Positions 25,285 to 34,818 are shown, numbered from the stretch's first letter. The stretch is 64,000 nucleotides of DNA from Saccharopolyspora soli (GCF_022678645.1 NZ_JALBWV010000013.1:97823-161822); one strand, 5' to 3'. The notes: generated by a model not told the origin, from the sequence alone. Made by a program: numbers and translations.

Positions 25285-25856
25285 TGGCTGCCACCACTCC
25301 CCCGGCGACCACGCCGTCCCAGACGATCGGCCCGTTCTTCGCGCTGCCCGACGGCATGCTGTGGGAAGACGGCCCGGAGGTCGTCGCCACCGACCGCGCG
25401 GGCGCGTTCGTGCTGCACGGGACGCTCACCGACGGCAACGGGGACCCGGTCCCGGACGGGCTGGTCGAGATCTGGCAGGCCGACGAGCAGGGCCGCTTCG
25501 ACCACCCGGACGACCCGCGCCCGGAATCCTCGTCGTGGCAGGGTTTCGGCCGGTGCCCGACCGACGCCGAGGGCCGGTTCTGGTTCCGCACCATCAAGCC
25601 GGGCCCGCTGCCCACTCCGAACGGGGCCACGGAGGCGCCGCACATCGACGTGACCGTGCTGGCCCGCGGCATGCTCAACCGGGTGGTCACGCGCATCTAC
25701 TTCCCGGACGAGGAGAAGGCCAACGCCGCCGACCCGGTGCTGTCCGAAGTGGACTCGGCGCGGCGCGGCACGCTGCTGGCCACCGCGGACGAGCGCGGCT
25801 ATCGCTTCGACATCCGATTGCAGGGCGATGGCGAAACCATCTTCTTCGCGGTTTAA
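25284..25856 (+). CDS. pcaG: Protocatechuate 3,4-dioxygenase, alpha subunit
   Basis: A 190-aa partner of PcaH with the same beta fold. Related blocks include TPSQTIGPFFALPDGM near the start, PDGLVEIWQADEQGRF, and APHIDVTVLARGMLNRVVTR, where one of the beta subunit's two iron His is replaced, as is normal for alpha chains. ATG at 25284 is coupled to pcaH. The end overlaps the start of pcaB by 29 bases. Confidence 0.92.
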   Translation: MAATTPPATTPSQTIGPFFALPDGMLWEDGPEVVATDRAGAFVLHGTLTDGNGDPVPDGLVEIWQADEQGRFDHPDDPRPESSSWQGFGRCPTDAEGRFWFRTIKPGPLPTPNGATEAPHIDVTVLARGMLNRVVTRIYFPDEEKANAADPVLSEVDSARRGTLLATADERGYRFDIRLQGDGETIFFAV

Positions 25857-27186
25857 CGGCCTGTTCGGCCCGATGTTCAGCACGCCTGCGGCCACCGAGC
25901 GGACCAGCGCCGCAGCCTGGTTGCAGGCGATGCTGGACTTCGAGGCCGCATTGGCCGCCGCACAGGCCAAGGCCGGGGTCATCCCGGCCGAGGTCGCCGA
26001 GGAGATCGCCCGGCGCTGCCGGGCGGAGTTGTTCGACGCCGACTCGATCGCCGAGCGCGCGGTGTCGTCGGCGACTCCGGTGATCGCGCTGGTGCGCGAC
26101 CTGACCGCGTTGGTGGACGCCGACGCGAAACCGCACGTGCACCGGGGCGCGACCACCCAGGACGTGGTCGACACCGCTGCGATGCTGGTGGTGCGTGATG
26201 TCCTGGCCCTGGTCATCGCGGACTTGCGGGCCGCGGCTGATGACTGCGCGCGACTGGCCGAGCAGCATCGGGGAACCGTGATGATCGCCCGCACGCTGCT
26301 GCAACAGGCGCTGCCCACGACGTTCGGATGTCGTTGCGCGGGCTGGCTGACCTCGCTCGACGAGGCCACCACCGCGCTCGGTCGGGTGCGCGACGAGCGG
26401 CTGGCCGTGCAGCTCGGCGGCCCTGCGGGCACGCTCGCCTCGCTCGGCGCCGAGGGCATCCGGGTGACCGAGTTGCTCGCCGCCGAACTGGGTTTGGCCG
26501 AACCCGTGGTGCCCTGGCACACCGACCGCACCCGCATCGCCGAGTTGGCTGGCGCGCTGGGCACCGCTGCTGGGGTGCTCGGCAAGATCGCGTTGGACGT
26601 CGAGCTGCACGCGCAGACCGAGGTCGGCGAGCTCTCCGAAGGCAAGGCGGGTGGCTCATCGGCCCTGCCGCACAAGCGGAATCCAGCGGGCGCGGTGCTG
26701 ATCAGCGCCGCCGCCAACCGGGTGCCGGGTCTGGTGGCCACCCTGCTGTCGGCGATGCCGCAGGAGTACGAACGCGCCGCAGGTGCCTGGCAGTCCGAGT
26801 GGGAACCGCTGACCGAACTGCTGCGCCTGGTCGCCGCAGCAGCCGCGGGAACCCGCCAACTGCTGGCCGGACTGCACGTGCACACCGAGCAGATGGCCGC
26901 CAACCTCGACCTCACCCGAGGACTGGTGATGGCCGAAAGCGCCGCGGGCCCGCTGATGAACACCCTCGGTCGAACCGACGCGCAGGACCTGGTCTCCCGG
27001 CTGTGCCGCAGCGCGGTGCAGGAGGGCACGACGCTGCGCGCGGAACTGCTGGCTGATCCGCGGGTGCGGGAGGTGCTTTCGGAGGCCGAGGTCGTCGCGG
27101 CCACCGAACCCGCCGACTACCTGGGCTCCGCGCCCGCCTTCATCGACCGCGCCCTGGCCGCACACGCCGAATTGGAGAACCGTTGA
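25828..27186 (+). CDS. pcaB: 3-carboxy-cis,cis-muconate cycloisomerase
   Basis: A 452-aa member of the fumarase/argininosuccinate-lyase superfamily that closes carboxymuconate to the gamma-lactone. Diagnostic parts are the N-terminal block of about 30 residues, HRGATTQDVVDTAAM, and the superfamily signature GGSSALPHKRNPAGAV with the catalytic Ser loop. The start chosen overlaps the end of pcaG by 29 bases. It has only a weak GCAGGG ribosome binding site, but no later start keeps the conserved N-terminus. Confidence 0.92.
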   Translation: MAKPSSSRFNGLFGPMFSTPAATERTSAAAWLQAMLDFEAALAAAQAKAGVIPAEVAEEIARRCRAELFDADSIAERAVSSATPVIALVRDLTALVDADAKPHVHRGATTQDVVDTAAMLVVRDVLALVIADLRAAADDCARLAEQHRGTVMIARTLLQQALPTTFGCRCAGWLTSLDEATTALGRVRDERLAVQLGGPAGTLASLGAEGIRVTELLAAELGLAEPVVPWHTDRTRIAELAGALGTAAGVLGKIALDVELHAQTEVGELSEGKAGGSSALPHKRNPAGAVLISAAANRVPGLVATLLSAMPQEYERAAGAWQSEWEPLTELLRLVAAAAAGTRQLLAGLHVHTEQMAANLDLTRGLVMAESAAGPLMNTLGRTDAQDLVSRLCRSAVQEGTTLRAELLADPRVREVLSEAEVVAATEPADYLGSAPAFIDRALAAHAELENR

Positions 27187-27944
27187 ACGTCAACTACGAG
27201 CTGAGTGGGCCGGACGGTGCCCCGGTCGTGGTGCTGTCCAACTCGATCGGCACCGACCTGACGTTGTGGGACGAGCAGGTGCCCGCCCTGGCGCAGGAGT
27301 TCCAGGTGCTGCGCTACGACCAGCGCGGGCACGGCAGCACGGCTGCCGGACCCGGCCCCTACACGCTCAAGCAGCTCAGCGGCGACGTGCTCGCACTGCT
27401 GGACAACCTCGGCATCCGCAAGGCGCACTTCGCCGGGGTGTCGCTGGGCGGCATGACCGGCATGTGGCTGGCCGAGCATGCGCCGGAGCGCATCGACCGG
27501 CTCGCGCTGATCTGCACCTCCGCCGAGCTGGGCCCGCCGTCGAACTGGCGGGAGCGCGCCGCCTTGGTTCGCGAGAAGGGCACCCGGGCGATGGTCGAGC
27601 CGTCACTACCGAGGTGGTTCACCGCCGAGCTGGCCGGACGCGCGGACATCGTCGAGAAGTTCGGCGGCATGCTCGCAGCGGCCGACGACGAAGGCTACGC
27701 GGGTTGCTGCGAGGCGATCGCCAGCATGGACCTGCTGCCCAAGCTCGCCGAGATCACCGCGCCGACGCTGGTCATCGCCGGTGCCGAGGACCCGGCCACG
27801 CCCCCGGAGCACGCCGAGCGGATCGCCGCGTCCGTCGCGGGCGCGCGCGTGGAGGTGCTGTCCCCGGCCGCGCACCTGGCCAACGCCGAGCAACCCGAGG
27901 CGGTCAACCGGCTGCTGCTGGACCACTTCACGAGGAGCCTTTGA
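27183..27944 (+). CDS. pcaD: 3-oxoadipate enol-lactonase
   Basis: A 253-aa alpha/beta-hydrolase that opens beta-ketoadipate enol-lactone. The nucleophile is S87 in FAGVSLGGMTG, the oxyanion region is VVVLSNSIGTDLTLWD, the acid lies in GAEDPATPPEH and the histidine in SPAAHLANAEQP. It starts at TTG overlapping the pcaB stop (TTGA), and its stop overlaps the pcaC start. In many actinomycetes pcaD and pcaC are fused as pcaL; here they are two genes. Confidence 0.93.
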   Translation: MNVNYELSGPDGAPVVVLSNSIGTDLTLWDEQVPALAQEFQVLRYDQRGHGSTAAGPGPYTLKQLSGDVLALLDNLGIRKAHFAGVSLGGMTGMWLAEHAPERIDRLALICTSAELGPPSNWRERAALVREKGTRAMVEPSLPRWFTAELAGRADIVEKFGGMLAAADDEGYAGCCEAIASMDLLPKLAEITAPTLVIAGAEDPATPPEHAERIAASVAGARVEVLSPAAHLANAEQPEAVNRLLLDHFTRSL

Positions 27945-28339
27945 TGTCCGACCGCCTCGATGACGCCACCCGGCACGCCCAGGGCATGCGGGTGCGCCGA
28001 CAGGTCCTCAGCGATGAGCACGTGGACCGCGCCAACGCCAAGATCACCCCGTTCACCGAGGGATTCCAGGACTTCATCACCCGCTACGCGTGGGGCGAGG
28101 TGTGGACCGGCGACGGGGTCGACCGGCAGACCCGCAGCATGCTCACGCTGGCGATACTGGCGGCGGTGGGCTGCGAGGACGAGTTCGCGATGCACGTGAA
28201 GGCGGCCCGCCGCAACGGGGTGCCGCCGGAGCAGATCCGCGAGGTGTTGATGCACGTCGCGGTCTACGCCGGAGTGCCCCGAGCCAACAGCGCCTTCGCG
28301 ATCGCCAATACGATCCTGGGCGAAGAACGACCAGACTAA
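27944..28339 (+). CDS. pcaC: 4-carboxymuconolactone decarboxylase
   Basis: A 131-aa AhpD-like all-helical enzyme that decarboxylates gamma-carboxymuconolactone to the enol-lactone. Family features are ITRYAWGEVWT, RTRSMLTL-type helix (here RQTRSMLTLAILAAVGCEDE) and HVKAARRNGVPPEQIREVLM. Length is typical. TGATG overlap with pcaD. Its separate state next to pcaD is the unfused form of pcaL. Confidence 0.92.
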   Translation: MSDRLDDATRHAQGMRVRRQVLSDEHVDRANAKITPFTEGFQDFITRYAWGEVWTGDGVDRQTRSMLTLAILAAVGCEDEFAMHVKAARRNGVPPEQIREVLMHVAVYAGVPRANSAFAIANTILGEERPD

Positions 28340-28359
28340 GACCCCAGCAGGAGAACGCC

Positions 28360-29172
28360 ATGGAGCCCGTTTCCGACCCGAGCGGCGGCTACGTCCAGTC
28401 GCTGGCGCGCGGGCTCCTGGTGATCCGCGCGTTCAACGAGTCCAACCCGGAGATGACCCTCTCCGAAGTCGCCCGCGCCACCGACCTGTCGCGCGCGGCG
28501 GCCCGCCGGTTCCTGCACACCCTGGTGCACCTCGGTTACGTGTGGACCGACGGGCGGGTGTTCGCGTTGACCCCGCGCGTCCTGGAGCTGGGTTTCGCCT
28601 ACCTGTCCAGCGTTTCGCTGCCGGAGATCGCCCAGCCGCACCTGGAGCGGTTGGCGGCCGAGGTGCACGAGTCGGCGTCGGTGTCGGTGCTCGACGGTCC
28701 GGACATCGTCTACGTGGCGCGGGTGCCCACCACGCGGATCATGACGGTGTCGATCAACATCGGCACCCGCTTCCCCGCCTACGCCACCTCGATGGGCCGG
28801 GTCCTGCTCGCGGACCTCCCAGCGGCCGAACTGGACGACTGCCTGTCCGGGATGGATCTCCAGCCGCTGGGCCCGCACACCATCACGACCACGGCGGGCC
28901 TCAAGCGCGAGCTGGCCCGCATCCGGGAACAGGGCTGGGCCCTGGTGGACCAGGAACTGGAAGCTGGCCTGCGTTCCATCGCCACCCCGATCCGGGACCG
29001 CTCGAACCGGGTGGTCGCCGCGGTCAACATCTCCTCGCACGCCTCCCGCACCAGCCTGGCGGACGCCCGCGACAAGCTCCTGCCGCCCCTGCTGGAGACC
29101 GCGGCCCGCATCGGCGCCGACCTCCGCGTCGCACCCAACTCGCGAGCCCTCCGGGGTGAGGGGCACCTGTGA
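28360..29172 (+). CDS. pcaR: IclR-family regulator of the pca operon
   Basis: A 270-aa IclR protein close to PcaR/PcaU. The winged helix is at about residues 12-75 (MTLSEVARATDLSRAAARRF), and the effector domain contains VARVPTTRIMTVSINIGTRF and GRVLLADLP. Such proteins sense beta-ketoadipate or protocatechuate. CAGGAG precedes the ATG, 20 bases after pcaC, so the regulator is the last gene of the operon it probably controls. The TGA stop lies inside the terminator stem. Confidence 0.9.
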   Translation: MEPVSDPSGGYVQSLARGLLVIRAFNESNPEMTLSEVARATDLSRAAARRFLHTLVHLGYVWTDGRVFALTPRVLELGFAYLSSVSLPEIAQPHLERLAAEVHESASVSVLDGPDIVYVARVPTTRIMTVSINIGTRFPAYATSMGRVLLADLPAAELDDCLSGMDLQPLGPHTITTTAGLKRELARIREQGWALVDQELEAGLRSIATPIRDRSNRVVAAVNISSHASRTSLADARDKLLPPLLETAARIGADLRVAPNSRALRGEGHL

Positions 29173-29204
29173 CCAAGTAACTGGGTCACGGGTGCCCCTC
29201 ACCC
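29154..29204 (+). terminator. Strong hairpin ending the pca operon
   Basis: A 21-base stem (29154-29174 with 29184-29204, one mismatch, 9-base loop) follows the last codons of pcaR and contains its stop codon. There is no U-tract, as is common for actinomycete terminators. It separates the pca operon from lutABC. Confidence 0.75.
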
Positions 29205-29307
29205 ATTCACCCATCCGTGCGAAGGTTGGGAAAGAATGATCGAGCGGCGGAGCTGACGGGTAGCAGCGAAGATCTCGGTGGAGGTCGGACGGAGAGGTGA
29301 TGCGCGC

Positions 29308-30042
29308 ATGAGGGTGGCATTGTTCGCGACCTGCCTCGGGGACACGCTGTTCCCGGCGGCACCCCAGGCGACGGTGCGAGTGCTGGAGCGGCTCGGCTGC
29401 GAGGTCGAGTTCCCCACCGCGCAAACCTGCTGCGGGCAGATGCACACCAACACCGGCTACCGCAGGCAGGCGCTCTCCTCGGTGCGGACCTTCGTGGACG
29501 CCTTCGCCGACTACGACGCCGTGGTCGCCCCGTCCGGCTCCTGCGTGGCGTCGGTGCGCCACCAGCACGCGATGGTCGCCGCCGGTGACAAGCGGCTCAG
29601 CGGCGCCGTCGCGCAGCTCGCACCGCTGGTCCACGAGCTGTCCGAATTCCTGGTGGACGTGCTCGGGGTGACGGATGTCGGCGCCTACTTCCCGCACCGG
29701 GTCACCTACCACCCGACCTGCCACTCCGCCCGGCTGCTGCGGGTCGGCGACAAACCGCTGCGGCTGCTGCGCGCGGTGCGCTCGCTGGACCTCGTCGAGC
29801 TACCTGCGGCCGACCAGTGCTGTGGATTCGGCGGCACCTTCGCGTTGAAGAACCCGGACGTGTCGGTGGCGATGGGCGCCGACAAGGCGCGTCACGTCCG
29901 CGAGACCGATGCGGAGGTGCTCTGCGCTGGGGACAGCTCGTGCCTGATGCACATCGGCGGCCTGCTGTCCCGGCAGCGTTCCGGGATCCGGGTGATGCAC
30001 CTCGCCGAAATCCTCGCCGCCGTGGAAGGAGCGGACAAGTGA
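29308..30042 (+). CDS. lutA: L-lactate utilisation protein LutA (CCG-domain Fe-S protein)
   Basis: A 244-aa subunit of the LutABC lactate-oxidising complex. Two cysteine-rich CCG motifs, QTCCGQMHTN and DQCCGFGGTFALKN, are the type that bind Fe-S clusters in LutA/GlpC/HdrB. ATG 29308 is chosen over the upstream GTG because the conserved sequence MRVALFATCLGDTLFP starts there. Its stop overlaps the lutB start (GTGA). Confidence 0.88.
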   Translation: MRVALFATCLGDTLFPAAPQATVRVLERLGCEVEFPTAQTCCGQMHTNTGYRRQALSSVRTFVDAFADYDAVVAPSGSCVASVRHQHAMVAAGDKRLSGAVAQLAPLVHELSEFLVDVLGVTDVGAYFPHRVTYHPTCHSARLLRVGDKPLRLLRAVRSLDLVELPAADQCCGFGGTFALKNPDVSVAMGADKARHVRETDAEVLCAGDSSCLMHIGGLLSRQRSGIRVMHLAEILAAVEGADK

Positions 30043-31484
30043 CCGGCACCTACCTGGGCATGCCCGCCTTCCCAGTGGCGGCGAAGCGGGAGCTGGGCAA
30101 CGCGCAGCTGCGGCACAACCTGGCCAACGCGACCTCGACGATCCGGCAGAAGCGCGCCGCTGTCGTCGGCGAACTCGACGACTGGGCGCAGTTGCGCGAG
30201 GCCGGTGCCGCGATCAAGGCGCACACGCTGTCCAATCTGGACACCTACCTGGAGCAGTTCGAAGCCGCGGCCACCGCGGCTGGTGCGACGGTGCACTGGG
30301 CGCGGGACGCCGAGGAGGCCAACCGGATCGTCGTCGACCTGGTGCGGGCCACCGGTGAGCGCGAGGTGGTCAAGGTCAAGTCGATGGCCACCCAGGAGAT
30401 CGAGCTCAACGAGGCCCTCGAAGCCGCCGGGATCGACGCCTGGGAGACCGACCTGGCCGAGTTGATCGTCCAACTCGGACACGATTCGCCCAGCCACATC
30501 CTGGTGCCCGCGATCCACCGCAACCGCGCGGAGATCCGGGAGATCTTCCGCCGCGAGATGGGCAAGGTCGGCACGCCCGCGCCCGACGACCTCACCGACG
30601 AGCCCGCCCGGTTGGCCGAGGCCGCGCGGCGGCACCTGCGGGAGAAGTTCCTGCGCGCCAAGGTCGCCGTCTCCGGCGCGAACTTCGCGGTCGCCGAGAC
30701 CGGCACGCTACTGGTCGCCGAATCCGAGGGCAACGGCCGGATGTGCCTGACGCTGCCGGAAACGCTGATCAGCGTGGTCGGCATCGAGAAGCTGGTGCCG
30801 CGCTGGCAGGACCTGGAGGTCTTCCTGCAACTGCTGCCGCGTTCCAGCACCGGCGAGCGGATGAACCCCTACAACTCCACCTGGACGGGCGTCGCCCCCG
30901 GTGACGGGCCGCAGACGTGCCACGTGGTGCTGCTGGACAACGGCCGCACCAATGCGCTGGCCGACGAGATCGGGCGCCAAGCGCTGCGCTGCATCCGCTG
31001 CTCGGCCTGCCTGAACGTGTGCCCGGTGTACGAACGCACCGGCGGCCACGCCTACGGCTCGGTGTATCCGGGGCCGATCGGCGCGGTGCTGACCCCGCAA
31101 CTGCGCGGCACTACGTCCGAAGTGGACAAATCGCTGCCGTACGCGTCGTCGTTGTGCGGCGCCTGCTACGACGTTTGCCCGGTGGCGATCGACATCCCGG
31201 ATCTGCTGGTGCACCTGCGAACCCGCGTGGTCGAGGAGCACGGCTGGCGGTCCAAGCCGCTGGACGCGCTGATGGGCTTGGCGTCCTGGGTGTTCGGGGA
31301 CGCGAAACGACTGGCCGCCGCGCAGCGGGTGGCGGCGCTCAGCCGCCGGGTCATCGGCCGGAAGGGCACCATCGGCCGACTCCCACCGCCGTTGTCCCGC
31401 TGGACCGACGCCCGCGACGCGCCTGCGCCAGCCGAGGAATCCTTCCGCGCCTGGTGGGAACGCACCCGAGGGGGTAATTCGTGA
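30039..31484 (+). CDS. lutB: L-lactate utilisation protein LutB (4Fe-4S ferredoxin-type)
   Basis: A 481-aa iron-sulphur protein. An N-terminal LUD domain is followed by two 4Fe-4S motifs, CIRCSACLNVCPVYE and CGACYDVCPVAID, and a C-terminal DUF3390-like segment (VIGRKGTIGRLPPPLSRWTD). It passes electrons from lactate to the respiratory chain. GTG start coupled to lutA and GTG-coupled to lutC. Confidence 0.9.
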   Translation: MTGTYLGMPAFPVAAKRELGNAQLRHNLANATSTIRQKRAAVVGELDDWAQLREAGAAIKAHTLSNLDTYLEQFEAAATAAGATVHWARDAEEANRIVVDLVRATGEREVVKVKSMATQEIELNEALEAAGIDAWETDLAELIVQLGHDSPSHILVPAIHRNRAEIREIFRREMGKVGTPAPDDLTDEPARLAEAARRHLREKFLRAKVAVSGANFAVAETGTLLVAESEGNGRMCLTLPETLISVVGIEKLVPRWQDLEVFLQLLPRSSTGERMNPYNSTWTGVAPGDGPQTCHVVLLDNGRTNALADEIGRQALRCIRCSACLNVCPVYERTGGHAYGSVYPGPIGAVLTPQLRGTTSEVDKSLPYASSLCGACYDVCPVAIDIPDLLVHLRTRVVEEHGWRSKPLDALMGLASWVFGDAKRLAAAQRVAALSRRVIGRKGTIGRLPPPLSRWTDARDAPAPAEESFRAWWERTRGGNS

Positions 31485-32128
31485 CGAGCGAAGCGAATTC
31501 GGCGCGCGAGGCGGTGCTGGGCCGGGTCCGATCGGCGCTGCGCCGGGCCGACCGGCTGCCCCCGGCGAGCATCCCGCGCGAATACCGCACCGAACGCCCG
31601 ACGGCGGATCTGGTCGGCCTGTTCTGCGAGCGGGTCGCCGACTACCGGGCCACAGTGGACCGCCTCGCCCCCGCCGACCTGCCCGCCGCGATCGTGGCCG
31701 CCGCACGCCGAGTCGGCGCTCACCGCGTGCTCACCCCCACCGGAGTACCACAACGGTGGTGCGATGCGTTGCGCGAAGAGTTCGAGCAGGTCGACGACGC
31801 CGACATCGACACCGCGGGGCTGGACCGCGTCGACGCGGTGGTCACCACGGCCGTGGTGGGCATCGCCTCGACGGGCACCATCGTGCTCGACCACGGCCCT
31901 GGCCAGGGGCGCCGGGCCAGCACGCTGGTGCCGGACGTGCACATCTGCGTCATCGAGGAATCCCAGGTCGCCGACGACGTCCCGGCGGCGCTGCACCGAC
32001 TCGACCCGACGAGGCCGATGACCTTCATCAGCGGACCGTCGGCCACCAGTGACATCGAACTAAACCGGGTCGAAGGCGTCCACGGCCCCCGCACCCTGCA
32101 CGTCCTGGTCACCCCGAGCTCGACCTGA
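31481..32128 (+). CDS. lutC: L-lactate utilisation protein LutC (LUD domain)
   Basis: A 215-aa LUD-domain protein completing the LutABC set. The typical C-terminal part is TAVVGIASTGTIVLDHGPGQ, with FISGPSATSDIELNRVEGVH near the end. It starts at GTG overlapping the lutB stop. No lactate permease or lutR is adjacent, so regulation is unknown. Confidence 0.9.
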   Translation: MTSEANSAREAVLGRVRSALRRADRLPPASIPREYRTERPTADLVGLFCERVADYRATVDRLAPADLPAAIVAAARRVGAHRVLTPTGVPQRWCDALREEFEQVDDADIDTAGLDRVDAVVTTAVVGIASTGTIVLDHGPGQGRRASTLVPDVHICVIEESQVADDVPAALHRLDPTRPMTFISGPSATSDIELNRVEGVHGPRTLHVLVTPSST

Positions 32129-32252
32129 CCGCGCAATTCCGCGCGGAGTGCCGAAACCTCCGCGAAATGCGCTCGCCGCCGACCAGCTGACACGGCTAAG
32201 TTCCGGTCCGGGCACACTGATCACGGGGTCGGTGGAGCTGAAGGAGTCGATC

Positions 32253-33446
32253 ATGGGGACCGACGGGTCGTCGTTCGGGCCGCGGGGAGATGTCGTTGAG
32301 CGCGCGGCGGCGTTGCGACCGCTGTTGGAGCGGCATCGCGCCGAGGGCGAACAGGAACGGCGGCTCGCCGACGAGGCGATCGCCGCGCTCGACGAAGCCG
32401 GGCTGTTCCGGGCGTGGGTGCCGCGCCGGTTCGGCGGCTCGGAGTACGACCTGCGCACCGTTATGGACGCCACCGTCGAGATCACCCGGGGCGACGCCTC
32501 CGCTGGCTGGCTGGTGGTGATCCTCGGTTGCGGGGATTGGCTCACCGGCCTGTTTCCCGATGCGGCCCAGGAAGAAGTCTTCGGCACCGACGCCAACACC
32601 AAGGTGTGCCAGGTGCTCACCCCGAAGACCGCCGCCCGGCGCGTCGAGGGCGGCTGGCAGGTCAGCGGCAACTGGGCACCGGCTTCCGGCTGCCTGCACT
32701 CGGACTGGGCCATGCTCGGCATGTCGTTGCCCGAGCACGGCGGCAACCCGGCGGGCGCCGCTTTCGGCCTGGTCCCGATGAGCGAACTGCGCGTCAAGGA
32801 CACCTGGTTCACCCTCGGGATGCGCGCGACCGGCAGCAACCTGCTGATCGGTGAGAACGTGTTCGTCCCGGACCACCGCGTGCTGCACCGAACTCCCGCG
32901 ACCCGAGGCGTGTTCCCGCGCGAGCGCAACGCCACGCCGCGCTACCGCAGCGCGCTGATCCCGACGTTGGCGACCTTCCTGATCGCCCCGTTGCTCGGCA
33001 TGGCCGAGGAAGCACTCGACCACGTGGTGTCGCAGTCCGGTCATCGGGGAATCGCCTTCACCAGCTACGAACGCCAGCGCGACGCCACCTCGTTCCAGCT
33101 GGCCGTGGCCGAAGCCTCGATGAAGATCGACGTCGCGCGGCTGATCGCGCACCGGTCGGCAGCCGTGGTGGACGGCCACGCGCTGTCCGAGACGCACCCC
33201 GACTACCTCGAACGCGCCCGGCTGCGGCAGCACGCCAGCTACGCGATCCAGCAGTGCCGCGAAGCCGTCGACGTGCTCGTCTCCGCCTACGGCGCGAGCG
33301 CGATGTCCGAATCCGACCCGCTGCAGTCCATCCTGCGCGACATCCAAACGGCCAGCCGACACGCGATCGCGCACCCGGCCAGCAACGCGGAACTTTTCGG
33401 CCGCGGCCTTCTGGGCATCGAACCCAACATCACCGAGATGATCTGA
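32253..33446 (+). CDS. Acyl-CoA-dehydrogenase-fold flavin-dependent monooxygenase (HsaA/HpaH-like)
   Basis: A 397-aa protein of the acyl-CoA dehydrogenase superfamily in the group-D flavin monooxygenase branch. It has WVPRRFGGSEYDLRTVMDAT, RGDASAGWLVVILGCGDW, VSGNWAPASGCLHSDWAM and a C-terminal LFGRGLLGIEPNITE. It lacks the catalytic Glu region of true acyl-CoA dehydrogenases. Such enzymes use reduced FMN from a separate reductase to hydroxylate aromatics. No reductase is adjacent. AAGGAG precedes the ATG. The tail overlaps the convergent DUF3616 gene by 17 bases. Confidence 0.78.
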   Translation: MGTDGSSFGPRGDVVERAAALRPLLERHRAEGEQERRLADEAIAALDEAGLFRAWVPRRFGGSEYDLRTVMDATVEITRGDASAGWLVVILGCGDWLTGLFPDAAQEEVFGTDANTKVCQVLTPKTAARRVEGGWQVSGNWAPASGCLHSDWAMLGMSLPEHGGNPAGAAFGLVPMSELRVKDTWFTLGMRATGSNLLIGENVFVPDHRVLHRTPATRGVFPRERNATPRYRSALIPTLATFLIAPLLGMAEEALDHVVSQSGHRGIAFTSYERQRDATSFQLAVAEASMKIDVARLIAHRSAAVVDGHALSETHPDYLERARLRQHASYAIQQCREAVDVLVSAYGASAMSESDPLQSILRDIQTASRHAIAHPASNAELFGRGLLGIEPNITEMI

Positions 33447-34476
33447 GCGCTACCACGTCGGCGAGCACCACGCCGGGTTCCGGGAGGCGGCGCTGCGCTG
33501 GGCTGTCGTAGACCACCAGGAGTTCTCCGGAGGGCAGCAGGGCGATGCCTTCGGCGTGGTCGTCGCCTTCGCCGTAGGGCAGGTCGAGCTCGCGGTGCAA
33601 CTCCTCGCGGTGCACCACATCCGGGGCCTGGATGCGGGCCGCGCCCGCCCAGCGGTAGATCCGCACCGGCCCGTCCAGGTCCATCGACGGTCCGGCCAGG
33701 ATCAGCAGGTCCTCGCCCTGCGCGCACAGATCGCGGATGCCCAGGCCGTCCAGGTCCAGGAAGTGCTTGGCGTAGCGTTCGCCGTCGGCGAACTTGGTCA
33801 GCCGCAGTTCGTCGTCGTCTTCGCGGGGCGCCACCTGCAGCACGACCGCCCAGCCGCGCAGGACCGGCCCGCGCAGTCCGAGGAACACCCGTTCCGCACC
33901 GGGTTCCCCGTGCACCGCGATGCCCTCGATGTCCAATCCGTTGTCCTTGCCCGGAATCGCCAGGAACGGCGCCAGGTGCTCGTCGTCGTCGAGCAGGTCG
34001 ATCAGGCCGGGCCCGCCGAGCGCGGCGCTGCGCCCGCCTTCCGGCGTGGTGCCCGCCGGGACGTCGTCGGCCAGCGCGATGCGCGCCAGCACTCGACGAC
34101 TCGGTTCGGCGCTGACCGAAGCCAGCCGCTTGGCCGCCTTGGCGTCGGACTGCCCCGCCTTGATCTTCTTGCGCTTGCTGCTGTGCGAACCGACCACCCA
34201 CAGGTACGGTCCGTTGCGCGAAATGCCTTCTATGTCGACTTCTTCGTCCGCCTCACCGGGTAGCGGCACGACATCGACCAGGGGGAAACTGACGTGCTCG
34301 CGATATTCGGTCGGCCGGTCGGCGGTGTCGCAGGTCAGCCGTTCCACAGTGGCGGTCTCGTCACCGGCGATCCACAGGTGCTCGCCGTCGGTGCGCACCG
34401 CGGAGAGGTTGACATGCGTCTCGGCGGCGACCGCACCGGCTTCGAAGCACAACCGCACCGTGCGTTCGACGTTCAT
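33430..34476 (-). CDS. DUF3616 domain protein (beta-propeller-like)
   Basis: A 348-aa protein of the DUF3616 family. Repeated blade-like blocks include HLWIAGDETATVERL, DIEGISRNGPYLWVVGSHSS, LDIEGIAVHGEPGAERVFLG and HAEGIALLPSGELLVVYDSP. The lack of a signal peptide suggests a cytoplasmic location. The function of the family is unknown. Confidence 0.8.
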   Translation of the reverse strand: MNVERTVRLCFEAGAVAAETHVNLSAVRTDGEHLWIAGDETATVERLTCDTADRPTEYREHVSFPLVDVVPLPGEADEEVDIEGISRNGPYLWVVGSHSSKRKKIKAGQSDAKAAKRLASVSAEPSRRVLARIALADDVPAGTTPEGGRSAALGGPGLIDLLDDDEHLAPFLAIPGKDNGLDIEGIAVHGEPGAERVFLGLRGPVLRGWAVVLQVAPREDDDELRLTKFADGERYAKHFLDLDGLGIRDLCAQGEDLLILAGPSMDLDGPVRIYRWAGAARIQAPDVVHREELHRELDLPYGEGDDHAEGIALLPSGELLVVYDSPAQRRLPEPGVVLADVVALRSSR

Positions 34477-34605
34477 CCGTTGTTTCTACCAGTACCGTCC
34501 ACCCTGGTCAGCAAGGCGGGCCACACGATCCAGTGACAGCTGGAACCGAGTCCGCGGCACCCTGGTCGAAACGGTGTCGTTCTCGATCAAGGGAGGGAGT
34601 TTCGC

Positions 34606-34818
34606 GTGGCAGACATCCGGGTTCGGCTGCGAGGTGGGCCGGAGGACGGCCATGAGGTGACCGTGTCCGCGGACGCGTCGGGGAAACCGATCCCGCGCAT
34701 CACGCTGCCCGCCCGAGCGCGAAACGCACAGGCCGTGCCACCCCTGCTGATCTACGAGCGAGGTGCCAAAGGATCCGACGGCACCTGGGAATTCAACTTC
34801 GTCGGCGCGGAAACCTAG
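34606..34818 (+). CDS. Small hypothetical protein
   Basis: A 70-aa protein starting at GTG with a very good ribosome binding site (GGGAGGGAG, 5 bases). It opens ADIRVRLRGGPEDGHEVTVS and ends GTWEFNFVGAET. The GGPxDGxxV pattern resembles short conserved actinobacterial proteins of unknown function. Predicted soluble and mostly beta. Its stop overlaps the convergent GNAT gene. Confidence 0.65.
   Translation: MADIRVRLRGGPEDGHEVTVSADASGKPIPRITLPARARNAQAVPPLLIYERGAKGSDGTWEFNFVGAET

Noticed and set aside
25215..27104. A 629-codon minus-strand frame opposite pcaG-pcaB
   Set aside because: Ser/Arg/Ala-rich and without domains, exactly antisense to well-identified pca genes; GC-rich DNA lacks stops in this phase.
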